From SZUA-309 sp965232595 (GTDB taxonomy: Bacteria > Pseudomonadota > Gammaproteobacteria > Pseudomonadales > Azotimanducaceae), in assembly GCA_965232595.1 (NCBI GenBank), contig OZ246983.1:2170001-2234000 (forward strand): a DNA stretch of 64,000 nt. The letters run 5' to 3'. Below the pieces are notes generated by a model. It searched no databases and was not told the origin of the DNA. It was given only the letters and a program-made list of their open reading frames with translations. Of the stretch, positions 49,943 to 60,393 are shown piece after piece; the first letter of the stretch is position 1; each line of letters opens with the position of its first letter. Both the position numbers and the translations under genes were made by a program.

Positions 49943-51395
49943 ATACGACTACAACCTGATCGTCATCGGCGGTGGCTCTGCCGGGCTCATCGCCGCCCTC
50001 ATTGCGGCCACGGTTAACGCCCGGGTGGCGCTGGTGGAGCGGGAGAAGATGGGCGGTGATTGCCTGAACACCGGCTGCGTGCCCAGCAAATCCCTGCTCA
50101 GGGCCGCGCGCACGGCCCACGAAATGCGCACCGCGGAGCGGTTCGGCATCCGTGGCGTAACGCCGGAAGTCGACTTCGCGGCGGTCATGGCCCGGGTCCA
50201 GTCGGTGATCGCAACGATCGAGCCGAAAGACTCGGTGGAGCGCTACACGGACCTCGGCGTCGATTGCGTGACCGGTGATGCCGTGCTCGAGGACGGCCAC
50301 CACGTGCGCGTGAGCACCGCGGACGGCGAGCGGCGACTGTCCGGTCGCGCCATCGTGCTGGCCACAGGTGCGGCACCTTTCGTGCCGCCGATCCCCGGGC
50401 TCAGAGAGATAGATCCGCTCACCTCGGACACGGTCTGGGGGCTCGAGCAGCAGCCGAAGCGATTGCTCGTCATGGGCGGCGGGCCCATCGGCTGCGAGCT
50501 GGCCCAGGCCTTCTCCCGGCTGGGCTCCGAGGTCACGATCATCGATATGGCCGATCGCCTGTTGCCCCGGGAGGACGTGGAAACGTCCGAACTGCTGGCG
50601 GCGCGCTTCCGTGCCGAAGGGATCGACGTGCGCCTGGGTCACAAGGCGGTGAAGGTTACCGCCGGCGAGGGCCGTGCCGGCGTGCTCAGCGCGGAGGTTG
50701 CGGGTGAGTCAGGCGTTGAAGAAGTCAGCCTGCCGTTCGACGAGGTGCTGGTGGCTGTGGGCCGCGCCGCGCGAGGCGGCGCCGGGCTGGAAGAGGCGGG
50801 GGTGGCTCGCAACCCGGAGGGCACGATCAAGGTGGATGCGCATCTGCGCACCAGCCTGCCGAGCGTTTACGCCTGCGGCGACGCAGCGGGCCCCTACCAG
50901 TTCACCCACATGGCCAGCCATCAGGCCTGGTACGCGGCGGTGAACGGGCTCGTTGGCCGGTTCAGGAAGTTCAGGGTCAACTACGCCGTCGTGCCCTGGG
51001 CAACCTACACGGATCCGGAAGTGGCCCGGGTGGGCCTGTCGGAAGCGGAGGCGGCCGAGCAGGGGATTGCCGTTGAGGTGGTCCGTTACGGCCTGGACGA
51101 CCTGGATCGGGCGCTGGCCGAAGGCGAAACGGATGGCTGGGTGAAGGTGCTGGTGAAGCCGGGCACCGACAAAATCCTCGGTGCTCAGATCGTGGGTGCC
51201 GAAGCGGGCGAGCTGATCGGCGAGTTTGTGCTGGCCATGACCCATGGGCTGGGGCTGAAGAAGATCATGAGCACCATCCACATCTACCCGACCCGGATGG
51301 AAGCGGTGAAGTTTTCGGCCAGCACCTGGCGTAAGGCGCACGCGCCGGAAGGTCTGCTGCGCCTCGCCGGCAAGCTGCTGAACGTCCTGCGCTGA
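49935..51395 (+). CDS. mercuric reductase-like FAD-dependent disulfide oxidoreductase
   Basis: 486 residues from ATG 49935. It has the FAD motif IGGGSAGLIAALIAA, the redox pair in GGDCLNTGCVPSKSLL, the NAD motif VMGGGPIGCELAQAFSRLG, and the C-terminal dimerisation domain with HIYPTRMEAVKFSA. It lacks the N-terminal heavy-metal domain and the C-terminal CysCys of true MerA, and the mer genes are absent, so mercury reduction is unlikely. The acceptor may be a quinone or a thiol compound at the membrane, given the TVP38 partner. Overlapping start implies coupling. Confidence 0.88.
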   Translation: MAKYDYNLIVIGGGSAGLIAALIAATVNARVALVEREKMGGDCLNTGCVPSKSLLRAARTAHEMRTAERFGIRGVTPEVDFAAVMARVQSVIATIEPKDSVERYTDLGVDCVTGDAVLEDGHHVRVSTADGERRLSGRAIVLATGAAPFVPPIPGLREIDPLTSDTVWGLEQQPKRLLVMGGGPIGCELAQAFSRLGSEVTIIDMADRLLPREDVETSELLAARFRAEGIDVRLGHKAVKVTAGEGRAGVLSAEVAGESGVEEVSLPFDEVLVAVGRAARGGAGLEEAGVARNPEGTIKVDAHLRTSLPSVYACGDAAGPYQFTHMASHQAWYAAVNGLVGRFRKFRVNYAVVPWATYTDPEVARVGLSEAEAAEQGIAVEVVRYGLDDLDRALAEGETDGWVKVLVKPGTDKILGAQIVGAEAGELIGEFVLAMTHGLGLKKIMSTIHIYPTRMEAVKFSASTWRKAHAPEGLLRLAGKLLNVLR

Positions 51396-51404
51396 GCCGA
51401 CCGC

Positions 51405-52010
51405 TCAGGCGGGCAGCGCTTTCTTCAGGCGCTTGGCCTGGCGCTTGGCCTGGCGCTTGAACTGGCTCGGATCGCCGCTCAGCCGCGCGGTGACCAGCGC
51501 CCCGTATAGCGACCCCAGCAGCTCGTCCGCGGACCGCTCCGAACGCTTCGGCTTCTGTCCCGCCTCTGCGTAGGTGGCCGCCAGCCGCTGCCGCCAGTCA
51601 GCGTACTGACCGGCAATGGTGTCGCCGTGCTGAGCGCCGGCGGTGCCGTCCCGGAACACCAGCAGCAGGCAGTGACGCTGACCATCCTCCACGTACTCTC
51701 GGAAGCCATCGATGAACTCCGCCAGCCGCACGGCCGGCGGCAGGCTGCCCTGCAGCCTGGAGAAGGCCAGGCGCTCGAGCAGGGCGACCCGGTCGCGCAA
51801 CAGCGCGGCCGCCATATCTGCCTTGCCGCCCGGAAAATGATGGTAAAGGCTCGCCTTGCCGAGCCCGGTAGCGGCCGACAGCAGCGCCAGGGTGGCGCCG
51901 TCGTAACCGCGGGACTCGAAGACGTCGCCAAGCACCGCCATTAGTCCTTCTCGCGTCGCGGAGCGTCTCCCTGGCGCCGGGGTCCTGCTGGGTGTTTCGG
52001 CGTCTGCCAT
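51405..52010 (-). CDS. TetR-family transcriptional regulator
   Basis: 201 residues. HTH: GLMAVLGDVFESRGYDGATLALLSAATGLGKASLYHHFPGGKADMAAALL. The C-terminal domain is that of the YxaF/LmrA-like group. The C-terminal tail is lysine-rich (KRQAKRQAKRLKKALPA). It faces the flavin-dependent oxidoreductase gene, and a perfect palindrome lies in the spacer, so it likely represses both. The inducer is unknown. Confidence 0.85.
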   Translation of the reverse strand: MADAETPSRTPAPGRRSATREGLMAVLGDVFESRGYDGATLALLSAATGLGKASLYHHFPGGKADMAAALLRDRVALLERLAFSRLQGSLPPAVRLAEFIDGFREYVEDGQRHCLLLVFRDGTAGAQHGDTIAGQYADWRQRLAATYAEAGQKPKRSERSADELLGSLYGALVTARLSGDPSQFKRQAKRQAKRLKKALPA

Positions 52011-52025
52011 GCGGTCAGTCTAACA

Positions 52026-52037
52026 GAACGATCGTTC
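52026..52037. promoter_or_regulatory. TetR-type operator palindrome
   Basis: GAACGATCGTTC is a perfect 12-base palindrome (with flanking symmetry extended by one or two bases on each side) located 16 bases from the tetR start and about 100 bases before the divergent LLM gene. Size and site fit a TetR dimer operator. Confidence 0.6.
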
Positions 52038-52134
52038 GGTGGTTTTCCCGGTCAGGCTGCCAACCCGCGGCTGATTGCGGTGGTGCCGGGAAACGTGCCA
52101 AATTGGTGGTTTCGATCTTAGGGGGGATCCAGTC

Positions 52135-53415
52135 ATGAAATTCGGCATTTTCTACGAGCATCAGCTACCGCGGCCCTGGTCCAACGGCGCCGAGCAGCGC
52201 CTGTTCAACGAGGCGCTCGATCAGGTGGAGCTGGCCGACAAGCTCGGCATCGACTACGCCTGGGAGGTGGAGCACCACTTTCTGGAGGAGTACTCACACT
52301 CCTCGGCGCCGGAGGTGTTCCTCGCGGCCTGTTCCCAGCGGACGAAGAACATCCGTCTCGGCCAGGGCATCCGCCAGGTGATCCCGCAGTACAACCATCC
52401 GGCACGCACGGCGGAGGTGATCGCGACCCTGGACCTGGTCTCGAACGGCCGGGTGGACTTCGGTACCGGCGAGTCTTCCGCGGAGCTCGAGCTGGGCGGC
52501 TTCGGCATTGAGGTGTCGAAGAAGCGCAAGATTTACATGGAGGCGACGGAGCAGATCTGCAACATCCTGGCCATGGATCCCTATCCGGGCTTCAAGGGCC
52601 AGTTCTTCGAGATGCCCTGCCGGAACCTGGTGCCGAAGCCGGTGCAGCGGCCGCACCCGCCGGTGTGGGTTGCCTGCTCGCAGCGCGAGACCATCCGCAT
52701 GGCAGCACGCATGGGTATCGGCGCGCTCACCTTCGCCTTCGTTGATCCCATGGAAGCCCAGTCCTGGGTGGACGAGTACTACAGCATCATCAAGTCGGAA
52801 GAGTGTGTGCCCATCGGTCACGCCATCAATCCGAACATCTGCATGGTCTCCAGCTTCTCCTGCCACCACGATCGTGAGACCGCCGTGCAGCGGGGCCTGC
52901 TCGGCTTCGAGTTCTTCGGTTATGCCCTCGGCAGCCTGTACGGATTCGGCGAGCACAAGCCCGGTCGCACCGATCTCTGGGAGGAGTTCAATCGGGTCCG
53001 GGTGCCACAGATCGAGAAGGAGGTGGCCGACTACGCTACGCCGCTGACCGCGGCGCGAGGCGGCATCGGCACCCCGGAGGATCTGCGCGGCCACCTCAGG
53101 AAGTTCGAGCAGTGTGGGGTCGATCAGGTCACCTTCATCCAGCAGGCCGGCATGAATCGGCACGAGGACATCTGCGAGTCCCTGGAGATTTTCGCCAGCG
53201 AGGTGATGGGAGAGTTCAAGGAGCGCGAGGCGGAGCGGGAAGAGAAGAAGCTCAAAGAGCTTGCGCCCTATCTCGAGGCGGCCATGGAGCGGAAGGTGAA
53301 GATGCCCATGCCTGCGGACGAAGACATCCCGACCTACATGGCGCTCGGGCGGCGGATTACCGAGGAGGCAAAGGAAGAGCCCTCCATCTACGAAAAGCCG
53401 GTTTCTGCCGGCTGA
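52135..53415 (+). CDS. LLM-class flavin-dependent oxidoreductase
   Basis: 426 residues from ATG 52135, after GGGGGGAT. The luciferase-like TIM barrel shows MKFGIFYEHQLPRPW, WEVEHHFLEEYSHSSAPEVFLAA, and LDLVSNGRVDFGTGESSA. It probably uses reduced FMN and oxygen on an organic substrate; which one is unknown. The last 60 residues form a charged coiled region (REAEREEKKLKELAPYLEAAMERKVK) not usual for the barrel. A TetR gene with operator is divergent. Confidence 0.85.
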   Translation: MKFGIFYEHQLPRPWSNGAEQRLFNEALDQVELADKLGIDYAWEVEHHFLEEYSHSSAPEVFLAACSQRTKNIRLGQGIRQVIPQYNHPARTAEVIATLDLVSNGRVDFGTGESSAELELGGFGIEVSKKRKIYMEATEQICNILAMDPYPGFKGQFFEMPCRNLVPKPVQRPHPPVWVACSQRETIRMAARMGIGALTFAFVDPMEAQSWVDEYYSIIKSEECVPIGHAINPNICMVSSFSCHHDRETAVQRGLLGFEFFGYALGSLYGFGEHKPGRTDLWEEFNRVRVPQIEKEVADYATPLTAARGGIGTPEDLRGHLRKFEQCGVDQVTFIQQAGMNRHEDICESLEIFASEVMGEFKEREAEREEKKLKELAPYLEAAMERKVKMPMPADEDIPTYMALGRRITEEAKEEPSIYEKPVSAG

Positions 53416-53508
53416 GGCCTGATTTCCTGGCTCCAGGGCGGGCGGCAGAGGTCTCTGCGCCTGTCGGCTGGCCGCCAGCGCAGGCCCGGAACCCCCATTT
53501 CTTCTGCG

Positions 53509-53531
53509 GGAGGCACTTTTTTAGTGCCTCC
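53509..53531. terminator. hairpin downstream of the LLM gene
   Basis: GGAGGCACT, TTTTT, AGTGCCTCC is a perfect nine-base stem that a G-U pair extends to about twelve. It lies 94 bases after the LLM stop. No U-run follows the stem, so terminator activity is uncertain; the 212-base gap also holds the upstream region of the ECF sigma gene. Confidence 0.45.
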
Positions 53532-53627
53532 TGCGACCTTTTCCTGCAGCCATGCATCTATTAGTTAGTGACAGCTTAGAACGGCGGCTCAGCCGCTTTC
53601 ACGGAACCAGCGGACAAGACGGACTGA

Positions 53628-54248
53628 ATGGCAGGATTCTCAGCAAGTCGCCTCAGCGATGAGGTCGCGCGAGGGCTGAAGCGGGGTGAACCCGCGGCCC
53701 AGGCCGAAGCCTATCGAACGCTGGCACCGGCGGTGCTGGGCATGGCCCAGCGCATCCTCGGTGACCGCGGGCTGGCGGAGGAAGTTGTCCAGGACACCTT
53801 CATCTCGGTGATCGAGCGGGCCAGCAGCCTGAAGAACCCGAAGGCGGCGGTGGGCTGGGTGCGGCAGACGGCCGTCAACCACTGCCTGATGCGGTTGCGC
53901 TCACCCTGGCAGCAGCGGCGCGACGCAGAGCAACCGCTGGAGGCGGCTGATCCGAATCAGGAAGGGCCACGGGCAGACAACCTGCGGGACCTGGAACGGG
54001 CGCTGCTGCGCCTCGGCCCGGAAACCCGGATGGTGCTCTGGTTGCACGACGTGGAAGGTTATACGCACAAGGAAATTGCGGCGGTCTTCGGCAAGACCGA
54101 AAGCTACTCCAAGTCGCAGCTGGCCAGAGGCTACGAAAAGCTGGTTGCGGCGGAGGAAAGTGCCGAAGGCGCTGATGAAGAAGAAACTGGAGGTAGAGAT
54201 GACGGACTCGCGAAAGCAGCCAACGTCAGACCCGCTTGCCTTTCCTGA
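53628..54248 (+). CDS. ECF-type RNA polymerase sigma factor
   Basis: 206 residues. Region 2 is seen as MAQRILGDRGLAEEVVQDTFISVIERASSLKNPKAAVGWVRQTAVNHCLMRLR, and region 4 as LLRLGPETRMVLWLHDVEGYTHKEIAAVFGKTESYSKSQLARGYEKL. It would direct transcription of an envelope or stress regulon. Its 3' end overlaps the anti-sigma gene by 50 bases. The C-terminal 40 residues (EESAEGADEEETGGRDD) are acidic and lie in the overlap, so they may be of little functional weight. Confidence 0.9.
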   Translation: MAGFSASRLSDEVARGLKRGEPAAQAEAYRTLAPAVLGMAQRILGDRGLAEEVVQDTFISVIERASSLKNPKAAVGWVRQTAVNHCLMRLRSPWQQRRDAEQPLEAADPNQEGPRADNLRDLERALLRLGPETRMVLWLHDVEGYTHKEIAAVFGKTESYSKSQLARGYEKLVAAEESAEGADEEETGGRDDGLAKAANVRPACLS

Positions 54249-54804
54249 CGGCGGGGTAGATGCCCGGCTGCAGGCGCTGGAAGCCCGGCCGGAAGTGGCC
54301 GAGCTCAAGCAGGCGCTCCAGCAGTTGCCGGACATCGAGCCGGACCCGGCGGTCTGGGCGAGCATTCAGAACCGGGCCCAGGCGCCCTCCGGCGGCAACG
54401 GTGGCGGTGTCGGCGCGCGCTTTGCGCCCTACGCCATGGCGGCCGGCCTGCTGCTGGCGGTGACCGCGGGCATCCTCGGGGTCAACGTGCTGCGCGACAG
54501 CGACCTCGAGCAGACCATGCCGCCGAACCAGGTGGTCAGCTTGCCGGTTGAAAGTGACGCGGTCCGGGCGCTCAGGGAGCGTTCCCAGCTGCTCGAGCCG
54601 ATCACCCAGAGCTATGACGCGGATCCGGTGGCAAATGCGTTCCGCTACCGCATTGCCGATGTGGACTCGCAGCTGTCCGCCATTCCGGAAGGACGGTTGA
54701 ACCAGGAGGAGGCCCAGCGACTCTGGGGCCAGCGTGTGGCCCTCCTGGAATCCCTGGCCGAAGTCAGACGGGCGCGGGCTGCGTTGCAGCCGGCCGTTTA
54801 CTGA
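54199..54804 (+). CDS. putative anti-sigma factor
   Basis: 201 residues from ATG 54199, placed four bases after GGAGGT; an upstream ATG at 54175 is possible. A short cytoplasmic N-terminal part (residues 1-70, with RPEVAELKQALQQL) is followed by one transmembrane helix (about 76-98, APYAMAAGLLLAVTAGILGVNVL) and a periplasmic domain with helices (NQEEAQRLWGQRVALLESLAEVRRARAAL). Topology and position after an ECF gene mark it as its anti-sigma factor, though it has no clear zinc anti-sigma motif. Confidence 0.75.
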   Translation: MTDSRKQPTSDPLAFPDGGVDARLQALEARPEVAELKQALQQLPDIEPDPAVWASIQNRAQAPSGGNGGGVGARFAPYAMAAGLLLAVTAGILGVNVLRDSDLEQTMPPNQVVSLPVESDAVRALRERSQLLEPITQSYDADPVANAFRYRIADVDSQLSAIPEGRLNQEEAQRLWGQRVALLESLAEVRRARAALQPAVY

Positions 54805-54826
54805 GTGCGGCCTCAGTTGGAGAACA

Positions 54827-55958
54827 ATGATGAGTAGAAGAAAGACCATGAGAAATCGATTCGCCCTGATCCTGACGGCGATAGTCGCAAACTTCGCGCT
54901 GCTCGTTCCCCCGGTGGCGCTGGCCGCGGCCGGGCTGTCGGCGGCAGAGCGGGAAGAGCTGGAGGCGCAGCTGGAAGAAGCCAGAGCGCAGCTCGACGAG
55001 GCAGCTGAACGGCTCGGCGAGCTGCACGGCAAGCTGTACGCCATGGAGACGGTGGGTCACCACGGCCAGAAGCCCATGCTCGGCGTGCTGATCGGCAAGC
55101 GCGGCGAGAACGGCGGGCTGCTGCTCTCCGGCGTCACGCCCGGTGGCGGCGCCGAAGCTGCCGGCATGGCTGCCGGTGACGAGATCACCAGCGTCAACGA
55201 CGTTGATATCACTGATGCCAAGAGCGCCATGGCCGTGCTCGAGGAAGTCATGAGCGACGTCCAGCCGGGCGATGCGGTTACCGTCGGCTTTCAGCGGGAC
55301 GGCAGCTTTCAGCTTGCCGATGTGACCACCCGGGCCAAGGGCGTGTTCATCATGGAGATGACCGGAGCGCCCACCGTCGAGGTGGACGTGGAAGGTCTGG
55401 AAGAGATGGCGGTGAGCATCGCTGAGCACGTCACCACCAGCACCGAATGGGTGGCCGCCCTGGAGTCGCTGGAAAACCTCGAGTCGCTGGAGTCGCTGCA
55501 GGCGCTGTCCGTGCTCGAGAACCTGGAGGCGCTTGGCGAGCTCGAAGCATTGGCGCCGCAGGTGCACAAGGCGATTCGGGTTGCCGGCCCCGGCGGTCTC
55601 CGGCTGGAGACGGTGTCGGGTGATCTGGCCAGCTACTTCGGGGTTGAGTCCGGCGTGCTCGTGCTTGCCGCGCCGAACGGCCCTGACGGTGAGCCTGGGC
55701 CGCTACGAGCCGGCGATGTTCTGCTCTCGGTGGACGGTGATCCGATCAGGAATCCGGGCGATGGCTTCAGAACCCTGATGGGTGGTCAGCACGCGGCGGA
55801 TGGCGGCAGCACTGAGCTCAGCGTCGAGGTGATGCGGCAGGGCGTTCGGGAGTTTGTCACCCTGACGCCGTCCCAGCTCGGCGGCGGCGCCTCGTCGATC
55901 AGCATCCGCAGCACCAGCCCGGGCGAGCTCGACGTCCACCTAGTGGCGCCGCCGGTGC

Positions 55959-55978
<20 letters not shown>
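54827..55978 (+). CDS. periplasmic protein with two PDZ domains
   Basis: 383 residues from ATG 54827 or 54830. A signal peptide (MRNRFALILTAIVANFALLVPPVALAA) is followed by a coiled coil (REELEAQLEEARAQLDEAAERLGEL), a PDZ domain (MLGVLIGKRGENGGLLLSGV, AGMAAGDEITSVNDVDI), a leucine-rich linker with repeated LESLENLESLESLQAL, and a second PDZ-like domain (LASYFGVESGVLVLAAP, GPLRAGDVLLSVDGDPI). There is no protease Ser/His/Asp triad. It follows the ECF and anti-sigma genes by 22 bases and may regulate the anti-sigma or sense misfolded envelope proteins. Confidence 0.8.
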
Positions 55979-57905
<1,927 letters not shown>

Positions 57906-57921
57906 GGCGGCGTTCCGGCGA

Positions 57922-58785
57922 TCAGCGCTCGTCGGTCAACGGCAGGCTCAGCAGCGGGATCGCGTCACCGCCGGAAACCTGAGGCAGCTGGCCGTTCCAC
58001 TGCTCGGCAATGCGCAGCTGGATCAGCGCCGGGTTGTCTTTCAGCGCTTCCGCTTCCCGGCGGATCGCATCAGCCCTCGCCTTCGAGGCCACCTCGATCT
58101 GATAGGCCTCCGCGTCGGCAGCGAGGGTTCGCTCCGCGGCTGCCGCCTCGGCCTGGGTGACGCGGCGGAGCTTCTCGTTGCGGGCTTTCAGCGCTTCCTG
58201 CTCGGCCCGCACCTTCTCTTCGATGGCCCGGTTGAACTCGGCTGAGAAATCGAAGTCCGTGATCGCGACGTTAGCCAGACTGAGCGCGCCGACCGCTTCC
58301 TTCTGCGCCAGCGTAGTTTCGATGAAGGACTCGATGGCCTGCTGGATCTGCACCTTCACCTCCGCCCGGGCGGTGACCAGCTCCTCGGCCGTGTACTGGG
58401 CAGTCACTGCCTTCACCGATTCCATGATCGCCGGGTTCACCAGCGTGGTCTCGACGATCTCGCGGCGGCCGATCTTCTGATAGGTGATGGGCACCGCCGG
58501 GCCGTTCAGCGAGTACTGCACGGCAACCCGGGTGGAAACCACCTGCAGGTCTTTCGAAGCGGCGCTGGCCTGGGACTCTGCCTTGCGCAGGCGGATATCG
58601 ATGATCTCCACCTGGTCCAGCAGCGGCTTCTTGAAGTGAAAACCTTCGGGCAGCGGATCCGGCTGCACCGCGCCGAGCGTGCGGACGACGCCGACGTGGC
58701 CGCTGTCAACGATGGTGAAAGCGCTGGTGAGGAAGGCCACCACCAGCACGACGACAACCCCGAGCAGGATGATCGACTTCTGCAT
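57922..58785 (-). CDS. prohibitin/SPFH-family membrane protein
   Basis: 287 residues. An N-terminal membrane helix (ILLGVVVVLVVAFLTSAF) is followed by the SPFH domain (TIVDSGHVGVVRTLGAVQPDPLPEGFHFKKPLLDQVEIIDIRL) and a long alpha-helical tail rich in Ala and Glu. These proteins form ring assemblies at the inner membrane that often hold FtsH-type proteases. Its specific partner is not evident. It lies 16 bases before the ABC-F gene. Confidence 0.88.
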   Translation of the reverse strand: MQKSIILLGVVVVLVVAFLTSAFTIVDSGHVGVVRTLGAVQPDPLPEGFHFKKPLLDQVEIIDIRLRKAESQASAASKDLQVVSTRVAVQYSLNGPAVPITYQKIGRREIVETTLVNPAIMESVKAVTAQYTAEELVTARAEVKVQIQQAIESFIETTLAQKEAVGALSLANVAITDFDFSAEFNRAIEEKVRAEQEALKARNEKLRRVTQAEAAAAERTLAADAEAYQIEVASKARADAIRREAEALKDNPALIQLRIAEQWNGQLPQVSGGDAIPLLSLPLTDER

Positions 58786-58877
58786 GTTCCTGTGCTCCTT
58801 GATTCCTTGGCAGCGGCATTCTAACCGCTCTCGGAGCCTCAGGAACGCTCAGGCGCGTGTGGCCTGAGAATGGCGGA

Positions 58878-59657
58878 TCAGGCGCTGACGCTGGCGCCGG
58901 GTTCGGACTCGGACTCGGATGGCCGGCGTGCTGCGGCCTTCGGCTTCAGGCGCAGATCCTGCACCGTTCTTGCCGATGGCTTCTGCTGGCTGTCGATCCA
59001 GTTGATGAGCTCTTTCCAGGCCGGCGTTTCCTTGCGCGCCGCGCGCGACTCCCGCATGTCCACCACGCCCTGACCGAGCTCCGCGCCCTCGGTGTAAACG
59101 GGGCTGTCTCGGAAGGTTGCAACTGCCGGCACGTCCAGGCAGCCGAGGAAGTGCGTCAGCTTGTCATGAGTCTGGGTGTTGGGCTGCACCCGGTTGGCAA
59201 TCACGCCGACCGGCCGCGGGTCGCTGCGGAACACTCTGTGTGTGAGCAGGTTTGTTATGAAGCGGCTGCCGGCGCGGATGTCGATAGACGAAGGCAGCAG
59301 AGGAATCAGAATTACGTCCGCCTGCTTGAGCAGGGTTTCCAGGTCCCGGTCGCGGGCGTTCGAGTGACCGTCGATGATGATCCGATCGATGCCCGGCGAC
59401 AGCCGGTTGTGAAACGTCTGGGTCTGATACATGTTCGCCCGTTGGTGGGCGGGCACCAGGTGTATGGGTTTGAGTTCCGGTCCGCGCTGAGCGGCCCAGT
59501 AAGTGCTCGAAGCCTGCGGATCGTTGTCGATCAGCGCGACCTCGTGGTCCTGATGCGCATAGGCGACGGCGAGGTTGGTGGCGATGGTGGTCTTGCCACA
59601 GCCGCCTTTGCCGTTAATCACCAGAATACGACGAGTCGTTGGATCCAGTCTGTCCAT
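58878..59657 (-). CDS. ParA-like Walker ATPase
   Basis: 259 residues. The deviant Walker A motif is NGKGGCGKTT (residues 15-24, signature Lys17 and Lys22), and the ParA switch is IDNDPQASSTYW. The Walker B-type strand reads IIIDGHSN in place of the usual DTPP/DAPP. The C-terminal tail is basic and Ser/Pro-rich. No parB gene or obvious parS lies near, so it is an orphan ParA/MinD-type ATPase, perhaps positioning a protein or cluster. The flanking gap 59658-59898 (241 bases) holds no clear gene. Confidence 0.85.
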   Translation of the reverse strand: MDRLDPTTRRILVINGKGGCGKTTIATNLAVAYAHQDHEVALIDNDPQASSTYWAAQRGPELKPIHLVPAHQRANMYQTQTFHNRLSPGIDRIIIDGHSNARDRDLETLLKQADVILIPLLPSSIDIRAGSRFITNLLTHRVFRSDPRPVGVIANRVQPNTQTHDKLTHFLGCLDVPAVATFRDSPVYTEGAELGQGVVDMRESRAARKETPAWKELINWIDSQQKPSARTVQDLRLKPKAAARRPSESESEPGASVSA

Positions 59658-59898
59658 TTCTGCCCTTCCCGTTTGCCTGCCTTTTATCCCCAGCTGTCTT
59701 CAGCAGCCTTTGCGGAGACCCCAGATTTCGTGGCGCGTTTCCGGTCACCTGACCGACAACGCCTGCGCTCTATCGGCGCTTATCCCACTGGCAGGGCGAT
59801 CAACTATAGCGAAGCGATTTTCCGAGATCCAGCATTAGCGGCCGGAGTTTTCGCTCGAAAACAAGCAGTTAGCTGATCTTTCTGGGCTGAATCGGAAC

Positions 59899-60393
59899 TC
59901 AGCGGAGGGCCGATCTCAGCTGCAGGCCGGCAACGATGATGATGGCGACGAAACCCATCAGCGCCCAGCCCGGAATGGTGAGGCCGAACTGCCAGGCCAC
60001 TTGCGCACAATCCCCGGTGCCCTGGGTCATGGCGGCCAGCACGTCACCCAGGGGGAAGTTCTCCAGCATGTAGTCCATGCCGGGCCCACAGGCCGGGACC
60101 TGATCCGCCGGCAGGCTCTGCAGCCAGAGCTGACGGATGGAGAAGCCACCGCCCACCAGGGCGGCCAGGATGGTGAGCAGCGGGTAAATGCCCCAGCGCG
60201 GCGAGTGGATCAGGGCGGCCAGCGCCAAGAGCCCGGCGATGGCGAACCAGACCCGCTGCATGAGGCAGAGCGGACAGGGGTCCATCATGAAGATGTGCTC
60301 CATGATGAGGGCGCCAGCGAGCAGAAAGCCGGTGCCGGCGACGATCAGCGCCGCTGCCCCTTCAGTACGGTCTTCGAAAATGAGCCAGCTCAT
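59899..60393 (-). CDS. dsbB: disulfide bond formation protein B
   Basis: 164 residues, four transmembrane helices. The redox pair CPLC (Cys40 and Cys43) and the second pair (VPACGPG, TGDCAQVAW) are both complete. It oxidises DsbA and passes electrons to quinone. It overlaps the quinone oxidoreductase gene by four bases. dsbA is not in the window. Confidence 0.93.
   Translation of the reverse strand: MSWLIFEDRTEGAAALIVAGTGFLLAGALIMEHIFMMDPCPLCLMQRVWFAIAGLLALAALIHSPRWGIYPLLTILAALVGGGFSIRQLWLQSLPADQVPACGPGMDYMLENFPLGDVLAAMTQGTGDCAQVAWQFGLTIPGWALMGFVAIIIVAGLQLRSALR

Noticed and set aside
49935..51395. Calling the flavoenzyme a true mercuric reductase (MerA)
   Set aside because: It lacks the N-terminal heavy-metal domain and C-terminal Cys pair, and no merR, merT or merP is near.
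53603..53608. GGAACC as an ECF -35 box for autoregulation of the sigma gene
   Set aside because: It lies only about 20 bases before the ATG, so the transcription start would fall inside the coding sequence; no suitable -10 was seen.
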